NCBI GenBank assembly: GCA_028282905.1
Contig: JANQGW010000129.1
Coordinates: forward strand, 1-36,493
DNA length: 36,493 nucleotides
Source of the DNA: Sedimentisphaerales bacterium
GTDB lineage: Bacteria > Planctomycetota > Phycisphaerae > Sedimentisphaerales > Anaerohalosphaeraceae
Reading direction: 5' to 3'
Both the position numbers and the translations under genes were made by a program. Positions 16,184 to 25,407 of the stretch are shown in pieces. Below the pieces are notes generated by a model. The model made no database searches. It was given only the letters and a program-made list of their open reading frames with translations, and was not told the DNA's origin. The first letter of the stretch is position 1. Each line of letters starts with the position of its first letter.

Positions 16184-17548
16184 TCAGGTCTGCGAGGTAT
16201 AAAAATCATCCGGTTTAAAGTTCAGACGTTTAGCTTGTTCGACGGCTTCGTTGATTTTTAAGACCGCCACGGCTGTATTGTATCCTGTTTCCGCCGGGCA
16301 GTTCAGCGTTTCAGTCCCGCGGATGGCATTGAAGAAATTCATCAAATGCGGTTGATGATACGGAGCGTTAAATTCAAAGGGTATCTCATAGATGGGAGGC
16401 GTATAATCACTCCTTATATCGAGAATAGCGTCCGGGGCTAATTCGAAATAGTCGCTATAGTCTGCCATGCGAAGAGTTCCTTCTTGAATCAATTCATTCC
16501 ACTTTTGACGTTCGATCCAATGTTCGGCAATAAAATGCCTGCAACTGTAGCTTTCGGAAATCTTGAGTGCCCCTTGGTCGCCCATAAAACTTTCAAAGTA
16601 TCCATCGTATGAACTGTTTGAGCAGACCTCATAGGTTGCTCGGACCGGACCAGCCTTTGTCTGGTATTCATAGACAGCTGTAACATTGTCATACCACTGC
16701 CGACCTTTCCAGTAATCGGTGCCGCCGCTGGCAATGATGCTTGTCGGATGAGCCTCCAAAAACCATGAAAAGACATCAATCTGGTGACTGCCGAGATCGA
16801 CCGCCGGGCCGCTGCCAAGCCCTTTGAACCATCGCCAGTTATGAAATTGCGTGATGTCCGCATAGCCGTATTGATTCAGCGTTGCTTCATTGATGGGGTA
16901 TTTGTCCGACCGGTGAGTCAAATATTCACAACTTGGTTTGCTGCGGTTCCACTGGCCCCTGGCTTTTGTCATTTGGCCCAGAATTCCGGATTCTTTGATC
17001 AATGTGTGATAGTAATGAAGATAACGGGGATTGCTGCGGCGCTGATGGCCGATTTGCAGCAGCTTGTCGGATTGTTTGGCTGCTTCGACCATTTTTCGCG
17101 CATCTTCAACCGTATTGCTGATGGGCTTTTCACAGTACACATGCAATCCCTTCTCAAGGCAGGCAATCGTATGTTCGGCATGGCAGAAGTCCGGCGTTGC
17201 GACAATGACCGCGTCAAGGTCTTTTTCGGTATCCAGCATTTCTTTATAATCAGAGTATGCTGCGTAGTGATAGCCTAAACGTTTACTGTACGCCTTCAGC
17301 ATTCTTTGGGTTCTTTTTCTTCTGTAATCCCAGATATCACAGACTGCAATAAAACGGAGACTTTTATCTTTCTTCTTGGTAATGGCATCCATCAGACATC
17401 TTCCCTGCGCACCGGCACCTAAGACGGCAATATTAATCGTGTCTTTGGGTGTGTCTTCGGTACCGAGCGCCTTGCCGCTGACATACAAACCGGCGCCAAT
17501 AGCGGCAGTTTGCCGGATAAAATGCCTTCTGTTTAGACCGTGTTCCAT
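16184..17548 (-). CDS. Gfo/Idh/MocA-family oxidoreductase with Tat signal
   Basis: A 454-residue NAD(P)-dependent sugar or cyclitol dehydrogenase-type protein, exported by the twin-arginine route: NRRHFIRQTAAIGAG at residues 6-20 has the RR-x-F-I pattern and a mild hydrophobic core. The Rossmann loop is INIAVLGAGAQGR (38-50), and the family EKP motif is at 140-142 (HVYCEKPISN). A HQRRSNPRY segment and DLGSHQIDVFSW follow, the latter containing the His typically near the substrate. Planctomycetes carry many such exported copies. The substrate cannot be told. AAGGAG precedes the ATG. The gene begins 32 bases after the GH13-GT5 fusion gene on the same strand, so co-transcription is likely and a role in carbohydrate metabolism is plausible. 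Confidence 0.9.
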   Translation of the reverse strand: MEHGLNRRHFIRQTAAIGAGLYVSGKALGTEDTPKDTINIAVLGAGAQGRCLMDAITKKKDKSLRFIAVCDIWDYRRKRTQRMLKAYSKRLGYHYAAYSDYKEMLDTEKDLDAVIVATPDFCHAEHTIACLEKGLHVYCEKPISNTVEDARKMVEAAKQSDKLLQIGHQRRSNPRYLHYYHTLIKESGILGQMTKARGQWNRSKPSCEYLTHRSDKYPINEATLNQYGYADITQFHNWRWFKGLGSGPAVDLGSHQIDVFSWFLEAHPTSIIASGGTDYWKGRQWYDNVTAVYEYQTKAGPVRATYEVCSNSSYDGYFESFMGDQGALKISESYSCRHFIAEHWIERQKWNELIQEGTLRMADYSDYFELAPDAILDIRSDYTPPIYEIPFEFNAPYHQPHLMNFFNAIRGTETLNCPAETGYNTAVAVLKINEAVEQAKRLNFKPDDFYTSQT

Positions 17549-17580
17549 CTGTTGACTCCTTACCGTATAATTTTAATCTG

Positions 17581-20500
17581 TCATTCGAGCCTTTCGGTCA
17601 GTTCGCTCAGATTTTTATATTGCGGGCTGTTGGTTTGGGCTTTATTCAGACGTTTTTGCAGCATTGTGTCGATATCTTTTTTCAAAACAGTGTACAGCCG
17701 TTCAAGGGTAGCCTCGGTCTTCTTTCGTACCGACGGAATCGTGCAGGTCATAGCGTCCAGCAGGGCGTTAACGGCTTCCGGCACCGTCAGGCCGTTTTGC
17801 AGGATGACGTTGGCCAATTCGGAATTGGTCGCTTCTTCCATCGCCACGATCAGCCGCATTGCATCAATGTGTTCGGGCATCTCAGCCCCGGCCATCATCG
17901 AATAGGTCTCGATATACTCGCGCAGCAACCGCAGCCACCGGTGATCGGTGTTAAAGGCATTATACGACAATGTGCTGTATTTGACTTTTTTCGGGCGGCC
18001 CTTTTTATCGGCATATTTCAGCCGACGGTCATGGGAGTAAATTTCCACGGCGTCCAGCAGCGCATCCAGTAGGTCTTCACCCGTAAACCCCCTGAACTTA
18101 ACGCCGTTCGGCGGAAATTCTCTGTCCCCGAACTCCGCATCCGAAACCGTTCGCTGGAGACCATCCTGATGATGCGCAACGACAGGCGTGCCGCCGGCAT
18201 GGGCTTCCTGCTGGCTGATTCCGCACGGTTCGCCGACTTCGCCGCCGGACGGCATCACAAAGAACTGCCCGCCGACATAGACATTACGATACAGCGACGG
18301 CGACAACGCGCCTTCCGGATAATACGCAAACCGGCCATGGAAATACGGATCTCCCGCAATCCGCCGAAAATGCATATCATACCGCCGCCCGTCAAAGCTG
18401 TCCTCAACCCGGCCGCAGATGACATACTGGATCCGCTCATCCCGCGACAGGAAATACTCCAGCACGGTCGGCCCCATCATTTTCCACGGCTCATAGACCA
18501 CATATCGCTTGCCGTGTTCATCTTCATACACTTTCCAGTCCACCAGCAGTTCGAAACCCTTCTGCTTGCAGACTCGGTGCAGCATCGTAAAGATGATATG
18601 GTCAGTCTGCTCATCATCCGGCCGCAGGCGAATATTCGGATCATTCTGCAGTCCCAGCTTGGCCTGCTTTTTCGCCTTGGTGTACTTGGTAAACAGCCGT
18701 TTTCGAGCCGTCGGGTCATACGTTTCCAGAATACTCTTTTTCGAGCTGAACCAGAACCGCTGCCTCGCGGCCATATTAAACCCGTTACGCCGGCTGAAAA
18801 ACCGTTCTTCCGCATACATCTGCTGGAAAAGATGCCCGTAATGGAACACGTTCGGCTCTTCCAGCATCCGCTTGCGCATTGCCTTGCTAACCGTGCCGAT
18901 GTAATCCGACGTTTTCAGCATGACGTATTTCAGATCAATCTCATGTCCGCTGTGACTGTCCGGATTCATGCAGATGTCAGCATTGACCACTGCATCCATC
19001 CCCATCACCATACAGTAATAGTACCGACGGAACGGGTTGTCCTCATTCATGCTGATACAGTATGACGGATGCGGGTTGTGCATCATGCTGCCGACCTGCG
19101 TGTTGAAAAAGTGCGGATCGGTGAAATATTCAGTGGTGCGTTTCAAAAACGCGCCCACCAACCAAGTCGGCCACTCGTTCGTCTGGATAATGCTCGGATA
19201 GTAGTTATACGCCCGGAGTGCTTCCAGTGTCCCCTGCGAAAGAAGTCTGGCCCGGCGAATTTTATCCTCGCCGGTTTTGCCACCGTAGGGGGCATCCAGG
19301 TACTTACCGTTTTCAAGGTACAGCACTTCCACACGAATGGACTTTTTATGCTTGACACGAAGCACACTGCTGCGAAGGATATTGACCACATCCGGCTCGG
19401 TATTGCGATGGATAGACTGCGTCGCCTCGTCAAATTCCGGGAACTGCACAGTGAAGTTATGCCCATCATACTTCGGAGCATAGCTCTTGATAATCTTGTC
19501 GCGATACGCTTCGTACAGCGGTGTGACCACCACCACATGGAACCCCAGTTCGCTGAGTACATCAGCAATATCCGTTGTATATATCCCCACACCGCCGGCA
19601 TGGCCGCTGTATGCCGATTCCGGCGAAACCAGCACAACCGTCCCCAGGTTCATCCCATGCAGCACGTTAACCGCCGACTGACAGATGCTGTTGTCAAATT
19701 GATCTTTCTCATTGACGGCAATCCGCATCAGAAAACGGGTCAGTCGCTTGCGTCGCTGTGTGCTCGCTTCCGTGATTTCAGCGAGAAGTGTCGAAAGACT
19801 GTTCAGTCCCAGCTTGCGTTTCTTGTCGATCCACTTTGCCAGCAGAACAAACAACTCCGAAAACGTCCCAAAATCTTCCCGACTCTGATCCAGCAGGTCG
19901 GTAAAGGTCTGTGCGACATAGGTATATTGAACGCGGTCTTCTTTGCCGTATCGCAGGTATCGCAAAAATGAATCCAGCAGCATCTGGTCTCGGTTGATGT
20001 TTTCGGTCTTGTCCGTCAGTTCATACACATGAGTCGAAACCGCCTCCAGTACACCGCCAAAACCTAATCGCATCAGTTCCTGCCCGGACCAGTATTCCTT
20101 TTGCCCGCGACGTTTGCGGCCTTCGCTGTTGTTGTAGCGTTCGGTGATCTCATAAATGCCATCCGGGCGGATATGCTCAATCGCTCGCCCGTCACTGCCG
20201 CTGTCCAACAGGAAATTGAAATTGCGTGACACGGCTTGCTGACCATCGGAAATAGCGTTGGGGAAATTAAACACACACAGGTAGGCCTTTGCCTTATGTG
20301 TTCGCACAAATGCCGCAATTCGCGGATTCCTCGTTCGGATCGGCGCAATAAACCCCCGTTTAAACGATGGATTATCATCCACAAACTGAAATAGCGACCG
20401 CAAAAATTTTCCAAATCCGTACAGAATCGGATAATTCGCCAGAATCTGCCAGCGGGTGCGATTCTCCCGGTCCCATGGATGCGAAAAACGATTATTCACC

Positions 20501-23085
20501 CAGTGCTTCCAGCACTCGGTATAGGCATCGTCAAACCGCTCTTCCATTGTCCCGGCCGTCTCTCCCGGCAGCCGGCTGATATGATACATAATCGGTCCCT
20601 GGCTGCTGAGCACCAGAAACGCCGCGACCGGCCAGATCATATTTTGATAGTTACTGGCCGGCGACTCCTCATCATGGCTGTTAAACAGTGACAGCGTCTG
20701 CCCGCCGTGCGTGCGATAGATATTATTCAGATATGTCAGGTTATCATTCAGGCCCAGCGACTGGCTGACATCCTCTCCGCTGCGAATATTCTCCATATTC
20801 TTAATCAGCGAATTGTACGGAATCGTGCCGGACTTGAGCATCCGAATTTCATTACCGTGCCATTGTTCCGAATAGACCACAAGCGCTCGTGGTACAGCTT
20901 TTTGAATCTTATAGCACATATACAGCAGGGGGATATTGGGTTCATCTGTACCACGCAGATCCACCGCCTCGAATCCTTCCGATGTAACCTGCCCCATCAA
21001 CCGTGCCGTGCGACGCTGTTGTCCATCCACAGGAAATACCGTATCAAATCCGTGGCCGACGTCAATCCGCAGGCCGAATCCCATGCCCGCCAGTTCAGAC
21101 GCAATCTTCTCCAACCGCTCGACATTCTCAAAATCCCGCATGTTGACCATAAAGCTGTCGAGCCACTCACTCCACTCGCCGTCCCAACCGGCCCGACAGG
21201 TCAAATTGCCCTTGTCGTCTCGAATATACGCGGGCATCTGATACGGATACGATACATTAGCACGTGAAAAATGCGACAGCACACACAGCAGTACCTTCAT
21301 CCCCAGCTTGTCGGCCTTTTTACGCAGCCGCAGCAACGCCTCAACGCCGCCCAAATCCCGGCGAACCGTTTTGCCGTCCCAGACGGAAAATACCGATGGG
21401 TCCGGCCCGGCCTCGCCTGCCCAGCCTAATTCCAGTGCCCCCAGTGGGTAAATCCGTGTATAACCTTCCGCGCGAATCGACTCCAATTGCTCGGCAATAT
21501 CGTCAAACGTGCCATAAACATACATTCCATTGGCATCTTTGACCGGCTGGAGTTTTTCGTCGAGCTTTAAATTAAACGTGTCCGCATAAAAGCTGAGTAC
21601 CCGTTGACCGCGTTCGTCGGGAATATACTTAATCAGCCCGTGGGAATTCTCATCAAGTTCGTCAAACTCCCATTTCTCCCCGCTGTCAACAGAGGTCTGT
21701 ACCGAGTAATGAATCCAGCCGGCCTTGACGGGAAATGTTGCGGCAAAGGTCATCGTGCCGCCGTCGCCGATTTTGCCTTCAGCAGTCATTTCAACCGGTT
21801 TTTTCCGCCGGCCGTTCACCGCCCAGGCGATGCGCACCTTGAACCGGTCCTTACGCACCTGTCGCGGCTTGACAACATTCACGCGAACCATGGCCGGCTT
21901 TGACCGAAACGCCGAGCGATGTACCTGGCTCGACGGAAACGTCGCGGGCCGTTCGGTCAGAATATCTTCCAGCATCGCGCTGACTTCCATGCAGATCGAC
22001 CGGCACATGCCTTTATCCGGATTGTTCCAATAGTACAGCGCCGAATACAGCAGACGCAGCGATTGCGGCGTATTGCCTTTTTGCCGAAGTTTGCGAGCCA
22101 ATTGTCCGATGGCGTTTTTAACCTTGTGCAGGTCGTCGGCCAGCAGCATTTCCTCCAGCGGTTCCAGCGATGGATCTTTGGCATAAGCCTGCAATTTTTC
22201 CACCCACGGGCGAATCCACCGACCGCTGTCATGGAAAATATCGGTCCGAACGGTTCCGTATTCAACCGACTGACTCGCCGATTCGGTGCTCATCGCGTCA
22301 ATCGTATCGCGGTCACACAGGCGAATCACCTTGAGCAGCTTATTCGGCAGTTGATACACCAGTACCACCGAATCAGCTTCGGCAAACGCCCACTTGAATC
22401 CCATCAGCAACTTTTTGGCGGTTGGCGTTTGAAAGATACGTTTTTTCTGCAGTGTTTCGGCAAATTCACGGATGGCTGCCTTGATTTTAGGCTTGACACG
22501 CGTTTTCGGCCCACGCGTCGTCTGTAAAATGATCGCCGCCGACTCCGTTTGTCCCAGATCGGCCCAGAACTGTTCCAGCAGTTGTAAGTTATCAATTTGC
22601 TGCAGCATCTCCAGCCAGTCCGACTCGGCAAACTCTTCCGCGTGACCCTTGGTCTCCTGAAGGGTGGCTTTTAAAATATTCGGATGTTCGGCCAGAAAAT
22701 GCAGACTGTGCAGTCGAACCTGCGTGATGTGCTGCTGCGGATGGCACAGATGATAAAATGCCCGTTCCAGAACACCAACCAGCATGCGGTGCCGGCGCAT
22801 CAGCAGACGCTTGCCGGCAGTAAATAATGCACCATTCAGAACAATATCGTGCGGCAGCAGCTTGGCCGTGCCGGTCATCGCGTCGGTGATCCGAAGTTGA
22901 ATGCGTCGTTTGACGAGGGACTTATAAAAGCTGCGAGATTGTTCTTTAATCAGCGAAACTGTCTCGCCCAGCGCGGTGTCAAGTATGATCTTGCGGTCCT
23001 TTTCAAAGTTGCGCAGTGATGCCTCCGGGGTGGTATAAATGATCTTTCCCGAAGCCGTAAAGCGAAACACAATGGTCGTGTCCAT
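17581..23085 (-). CDS. GH13 amylase-like / GT5 glycogen (starch) synthase fusion protein
   Basis: An 1834-residue, apparently cytosolic fusion. Residues ~1-400 are helix-rich and unrecognised. About 400-510 is a beta-sandwich resembling the N-domain of GlgE-type enzymes. About 530-1000 is a GH13 barrel with catalytic-type residues present: nucleophile D675 in GLRIDVGHGFD, acid/base E740 in VYSEQWHGN and D805 in FNSHDEES. From ~1147 a GT5 glycogen/starch synthase follows: VVLVSPESAYSGHAGGVG at the N-lobe (the usual KTGGL replaced by HAGGV), and PSGGEVGEPCGISQQE with the E-x7-E pair E1619/E1627. It could build and trim or transfer alpha-glucan. The architecture recalls fungal alpha-glucan synthases but lacks membrane segments. 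ATG at 23085 follows AGGGA; an upstream TTG at 23112 is less likely. The products are not known. Confidence 0.85.
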   Translation of the reverse strand: MDTTIVFRFTASGKIIYTTPEASLRNFEKDRKIILDTALGETVSLIKEQSRSFYKSLVKRRIQLRITDAMTGTAKLLPHDIVLNGALFTAGKRLLMRRHRMLVGVLERAFYHLCHPQQHITQVRLHSLHFLAEHPNILKATLQETKGHAEEFAESDWLEMLQQIDNLQLLEQFWADLGQTESAAIILQTTRGPKTRVKPKIKAAIREFAETLQKKRIFQTPTAKKLLMGFKWAFAEADSVVLVYQLPNKLLKVIRLCDRDTIDAMSTESASQSVEYGTVRTDIFHDSGRWIRPWVEKLQAYAKDPSLEPLEEMLLADDLHKVKNAIGQLARKLRQKGNTPQSLRLLYSALYYWNNPDKGMCRSICMEVSAMLEDILTERPATFPSSQVHRSAFRSKPAMVRVNVVKPRQVRKDRFKVRIAWAVNGRRKKPVEMTAEGKIGDGGTMTFAATFPVKAGWIHYSVQTSVDSGEKWEFDELDENSHGLIKYIPDERGQRVLSFYADTFNLKLDEKLQPVKDANGMYVYGTFDDIAEQLESIRAEGYTRIYPLGALELGWAGEAGPDPSVFSVWDGKTVRRDLGGVEALLRLRKKADKLGMKVLLCVLSHFSRANVSYPYQMPAYIRDDKGNLTCRAGWDGEWSEWLDSFMVNMRDFENVERLEKIASELAGMGFGLRIDVGHGFDTVFPVDGQQRRTARLMGQVTSEGFEAVDLRGTDEPNIPLLYMCYKIQKAVPRALVVYSEQWHGNEIRMLKSGTIPYNSLIKNMENIRSGEDVSQSLGLNDNLTYLNNIYRTHGGQTLSLFNSHDEESPASNYQNMIWPVAAFLVLSSQGPIMYHISRLPGETAGTMEERFDDAYTECWKHWVNNRFSHPWDRENRTRWQILANYPILYGFGKFLRSLFQFVDDNPSFKRGFIAPIRTRNPRIAAFVRTHKAKAYLCVFNFPNAISDGQQAVSRNFNFLLDSGSDGRAIEHIRPDGIYEITERYNNSEGRKRRGQKEYWSGQELMRLGFGGVLEAVSTHVYELTDKTENINRDQMLLDSFLRYLRYGKEDRVQYTYVAQTFTDLLDQSREDFGTFSELFVLLAKWIDKKRKLGLNSLSTLLAEITEASTQRRKRLTRFLMRIAVNEKDQFDNSICQSAVNVLHGMNLGTVVLVSPESAYSGHAGGVGIYTTDIADVLSELGFHVVVVTPLYEAYRDKIIKSYAPKYDGHNFTVQFPEFDEATQSIHRNTEPDVVNILRSSVLRVKHKKSIRVEVLYLENGKYLDAPYGGKTGEDKIRRARLLSQGTLEALRAYNYYPSIIQTNEWPTWLVGAFLKRTTEYFTDPHFFNTQVGSMMHNPHPSYCISMNEDNPFRRYYYCMVMGMDAVVNADICMNPDSHSGHEIDLKYVMLKTSDYIGTVSKAMRKRMLEEPNVFHYGHLFQQMYAEERFFSRRNGFNMAARQRFWFSSKKSILETYDPTARKRLFTKYTKAKKQAKLGLQNDPNIRLRPDDEQTDHIIFTMLHRVCKQKGFELLVDWKVYEDEHGKRYVVYEPWKMMGPTVLEYFLSRDERIQYVICGRVEDSFDGRRYDMHFRRIAGDPYFHGRFAYYPEGALSPSLYRNVYVGGQFFVMPSGGEVGEPCGISQQEAHAGGTPVVAHHQDGLQRTVSDAEFGDREFPPNGVKFRGFTGEDLLDALLDAVEIYSHDRRLKYADKKGRPKKVKYSTLSYNAFNTDHRWLRLLREYIETYSMMAGAEMPEHIDAMRLIVAMEEATNSELANVILQNGLTVPEAVNALLDAMTCTIPSVRKKTEATLERLYTVLKKDIDTMLQKRLNKAQTNSPQYKNLSELTERLE

Positions 23086-23150
23086 GAGCCGTCCCTGATT
23101 GTGAAAGTACAATTCCGTTGATAAAGCATCCTAAATAATCAGCTATACTA

Positions 23151-23178
23151 ATTATAGCCGCAAAAATGCCGGTTTCAA
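23151..23178 (-). promoter_or_regulatory. Promoter of the GH13-GT5 fusion gene
   Basis: On the minus strand: TTGAAA, 16 bases, TATAAT, with a leader of about 60 bases. It is divergent from the GH16 gene. Confidence 0.7.
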
Positions 23179-23262
23179 GCGAAATGAACCGACAACGTAT
23201 CACGTTTTTGAACAAAATGAAAAACTTTGGCAGAATTATGCAATATCCTGTAAGATTGTGAT

Positions 23263-23278
23263 GTCAAATAGGTCAAAT
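23263..23278 (+). promoter_or_regulatory. GTCAAAT direct repeat upstream of the GH16 gene
   Basis: GTCAAAT-AG-GTCAAAT, period 9. The same pair with period 10 occurs upstream of the fucosidase gene (29693-29709). It is a possible operator for glycosidase genes; the link is inference from two instances. Confidence 0.35.
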
Positions 23279-23353
23279 GTTGATAATGATTCACATAACA
23301 TATATGTATTGGATAATAACGCGAATAATATGAATAATAGAAAAGAGAAAAGT

Positions 23354-24238
23354 ATGAAAGTTTTCCGGTTTTGGATTGCTGCAGTTGTGATGAGTTTCCT
23401 GTTTGCTTCTGGTGTAAAAATTTTCGCTGACGAAGGCGGAAAAGCCAAAAATGAAAAACACAAAGTGAAGCTGGAAAAGTCAGACATGCAGCGACGGATG
23501 AAATTTTTACCCAGACCGCCGAAAGGATACCGCTTTAAACCACTTTGGCAGGATACGTTCAGCGGCAAAAAAATCGACACCACCAAGTGGAGTATTCGCG
23601 GCGACCACAAACGCAAGGATGGTTTCTGGGAAAAAGACAACTGCTTTCTGGACGGCGCCGGTAAACTGGTGATCCGAGCCGCTAAGGAAGAGAAAGGTTA
23701 TACGACGGGCTGTTTATCAAGTAAGGGCAAGTTTGAACATGACTTTGGCTTTTATATTATCCGATGCAAATTTTCACGAACCCAGGGCCACGGCCCCGCG
23801 TTCTGGCTCCAGTCCGACAGCGTCGGCAAAGTCGGCGACGAAGGGCGTGATGGGACCGAAATCGACATTCTGGAAAAATTCAAAAATGATGACCGCATTC
23901 AGCACGCTTTGCACTGGGACGGCTACGGCGAAGATCATAAAGCCGCGTCATGCACTGTCGAAATGGAAGGCCTGTCAAGCGGTTATCACACGTTTGGACT
24001 GTTATGGACGCCAACCGAATACGTTTTCTATGTCGATGGTATCGAATCCTGGCGAACCACCGCTGGCGGTGTCTCACAGGTCAAGGCATACATTCTGCTG
24101 TCCGACGAAATCCGCTTCTGGAACGGCGATATCACCAAAGAAACATTCCCACAGGATTTCTACGTCGATTACGTCCGGGTATACGACCTCGTCCCGATCA
24201 AACAAGAAAGCAAAATAACTGACGAGACAAAAAAATAA
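23354..24238 (+). CDS. Glycoside hydrolase family 16 protein
   Basis: A 294-residue secreted endo-glycanase of family GH16, whose members cleave beta-1,3/1,4-glucans, laminarin, agar or carrageenan-type galactans with retention. A Sec signal peptide (MKVFRFWIAAVVMSFLFASG, cleavage near residue 31) is followed by a charged linker and the GH16 jelly roll from about residue 55. The catalytic motif is G-T-E-I-D-I-L-E with E169 (nucleophile), D171 and E174 (acid/base). The GHGPAFWL strand before it and a C-terminal DFYVDYVRVY strand are also typical. ATG at 23354 is chosen because it begins the signal peptide; the longer frame from 23258 adds an Asn-rich non-homologous stretch. The ribosome site (GAGA) is weak. 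The substrate cannot be decided from motifs alone. Confidence 0.92.
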   Translation: MKVFRFWIAAVVMSFLFASGVKIFADEGGKAKNEKHKVKLEKSDMQRRMKFLPRPPKGYRFKPLWQDTFSGKKIDTTKWSIRGDHKRKDGFWEKDNCFLDGAGKLVIRAAKEEKGYTTGCLSSKGKFEHDFGFYIIRCKFSRTQGHGPAFWLQSDSVGKVGDEGRDGTEIDILEKFKNDDRIQHALHWDGYGEDHKAASCTVEMEGLSSGYHTFGLLWTPTEYVFYVDGIESWRTTAGGVSQVKAYILLSDEIRFWNGDITKETFPQDFYVDYVRVYDLVPIKQESKITDETKK

Positions 24239-24250
24239 TGACATTAGTGT

Positions 24251-24946
24251 TTATTCGTGTCCATCCGTGGTTCTTCTGCGGATAACAAATCGTATCAGCC
24301 CCACGGCGATAACCGCAATCAGAAGCACCGTCAAAATTAGTATCGTATAAGAGCTGTACGCCGCCAGCTCACTGTGAACATGATGCAGAAAAAACGCCCA
24401 CCCCACAATCGCCGCATACGTTCCGATTAATACCGTGGTGATATTGACCCACACCCGCAGCCCCAAAAGATAGCCGATCATACAGCCGACCACCGGCCCG
24501 GTCATCCAGAAGGGCAGCCAAACGAAAAAAAACAGCCCCGCGATCCCATATCGCTGAACCCAGCCTTTTTTCGATTCGGCGGCTTTGCGTGTGCGGTCCG
24601 AAAGTCGCTTGAGCCATTGAATCACCAGCAGTTGACGCCAGATAAATACGAATAGCGGGTAAAAGATGAACACAAGAATGGTTTCCACCGCCATACAAAG
24701 CAAGATCACCGGCAGATGCCCCAGCCCCAGCGAATAGCCGAATGCCATACACGCCACCCGCCCGAAAACAACCTCCGTCGCCGTCATGCCCAGCAATCCC
24801 TGAAAATCCTCCGGCGACAAAAGCAGCTCCATTCCCAGCCAGATGAGATAGCCCAATGCCATCGTCAATCCCACGAGCAAAACATGCCCCTCACTGCTCG
24901 ACAGGACAGTCGCCCGAAATTCCGAATTGGATTTTCCATTTCGCAT
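24251..24946 (-). CDS. Small multi-drug export family membrane protein
   Basis: A 231-residue inner-membrane protein resembling the 'putative small multi-drug export protein' family. About five to six hydrophobic helices are visible, with the family-like core KKGWVQRYGIAGLFFFVWLP and FWMTGPVVGCMIGYLLG at roughly residues 125-165. The family name rests on limited evidence, so transport function is provisional. ATG at 24946 has AAGGG 9 bases upstream; a TTG at 24952 two codons earlier is an alternative. It converges with the GH16 gene, 12 bases apart, with no clear terminator between them. Confidence 0.75.
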   Translation of the reverse strand: MRNGKSNSEFRATVLSSSEGHVLLVGLTMALGYLIWLGMELLLSPEDFQGLLGMTATEVVFGRVACMAFGYSLGLGHLPVILLCMAVETILVFIFYPLFVFIWRQLLVIQWLKRLSDRTRKAAESKKGWVQRYGIAGLFFFVWLPFWMTGPVVGCMIGYLLGLRVWVNITTVLIGTYAAIVGWAFFLHHVHSELAAYSSYTILILTVLLIAVIAVGLIRFVIRRRTTDGHE

Positions 24947-24968
24947 CGCCAAAAACCCTTCTCCCTAT

Positions 24969-24998
24969 AGTGTATCGAAAAAAGGCCCGCAAAATCAA
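24969..24998 (-). promoter_or_regulatory. Weak candidate promoter of the export-protein gene
   Basis: On the minus strand: TTGATT, 18 bases, TACACT. An alternative overlapping pair is TTGCGG, 17 bases, TATAGG. The choice is uncertain. Confidence 0.3.
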
Positions 24999-25020
24999 GG
25001 AAATTGGAGTACGGGAATGT

Positions 25021-25359
25021 TTAATGAGCTTTTTCAGAGTCTGTTCGGCGCTGTTTTGTTCTACCTGCATAAAACTCAAGTATAATATTACCTGCAATTA
25101 AGACAATTAATATGCAAGCCGATATGGTCAGCAGTTCTTTATCGACTTGGGCGGTCACAGTCATATTTTTAAAGGTGCCGCTCGGAAAATAATCCTTCGT
25201 TGACTCCTCTTGCATAATCTCGGGATGGTGCTCCCATAGCCCTTTGCTGATTGAATTCAGTTTTTCTTCAAATTGGTTGGTTCGATGAAATGCCAATACT
25301 ATAACGAACGCCACAATGAGCATAATAAGCATGTTTATCAGCAACTTGGCAATTCTCAT
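25021..25359 (-). CDS. Hypothetical two-helix membrane protein
   Basis: A 112-residue protein I do not recognise. It has a membrane helix at about residues 5-24 (LLINMLIMLIVAFVIVLAF), a ~50-residue polar loop with several Glu, Lys and His, a second helix at about 78-95 (LLTISACILIVLIAGNIIL), and a basic, charged tail. With the first helix as anchor, the loop would probably face the periplasm. ATG at 25359 follows AAAGGGAAA at good spacing. It begins 48 bases after mntP on the same strand, so it may be co-transcribed, but nothing in it suggests metal binding. Confidence 0.6.
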   Translation of the reverse strand: MRIAKLLINMLIMLIVAFVIVLAFHRTNQFEEKLNSISKGLWEHHPEIMQEESTKDYFPSGTFKNMTVTAQVDKELLTISACILIVLIAGNIILEFYAGRTKQRRTDSEKAH

Positions 25360-25407
25360 TTTATTTCCCTTTGAACATTGCCTTCTGTGGAATAATAACC
25401 TGTATTT

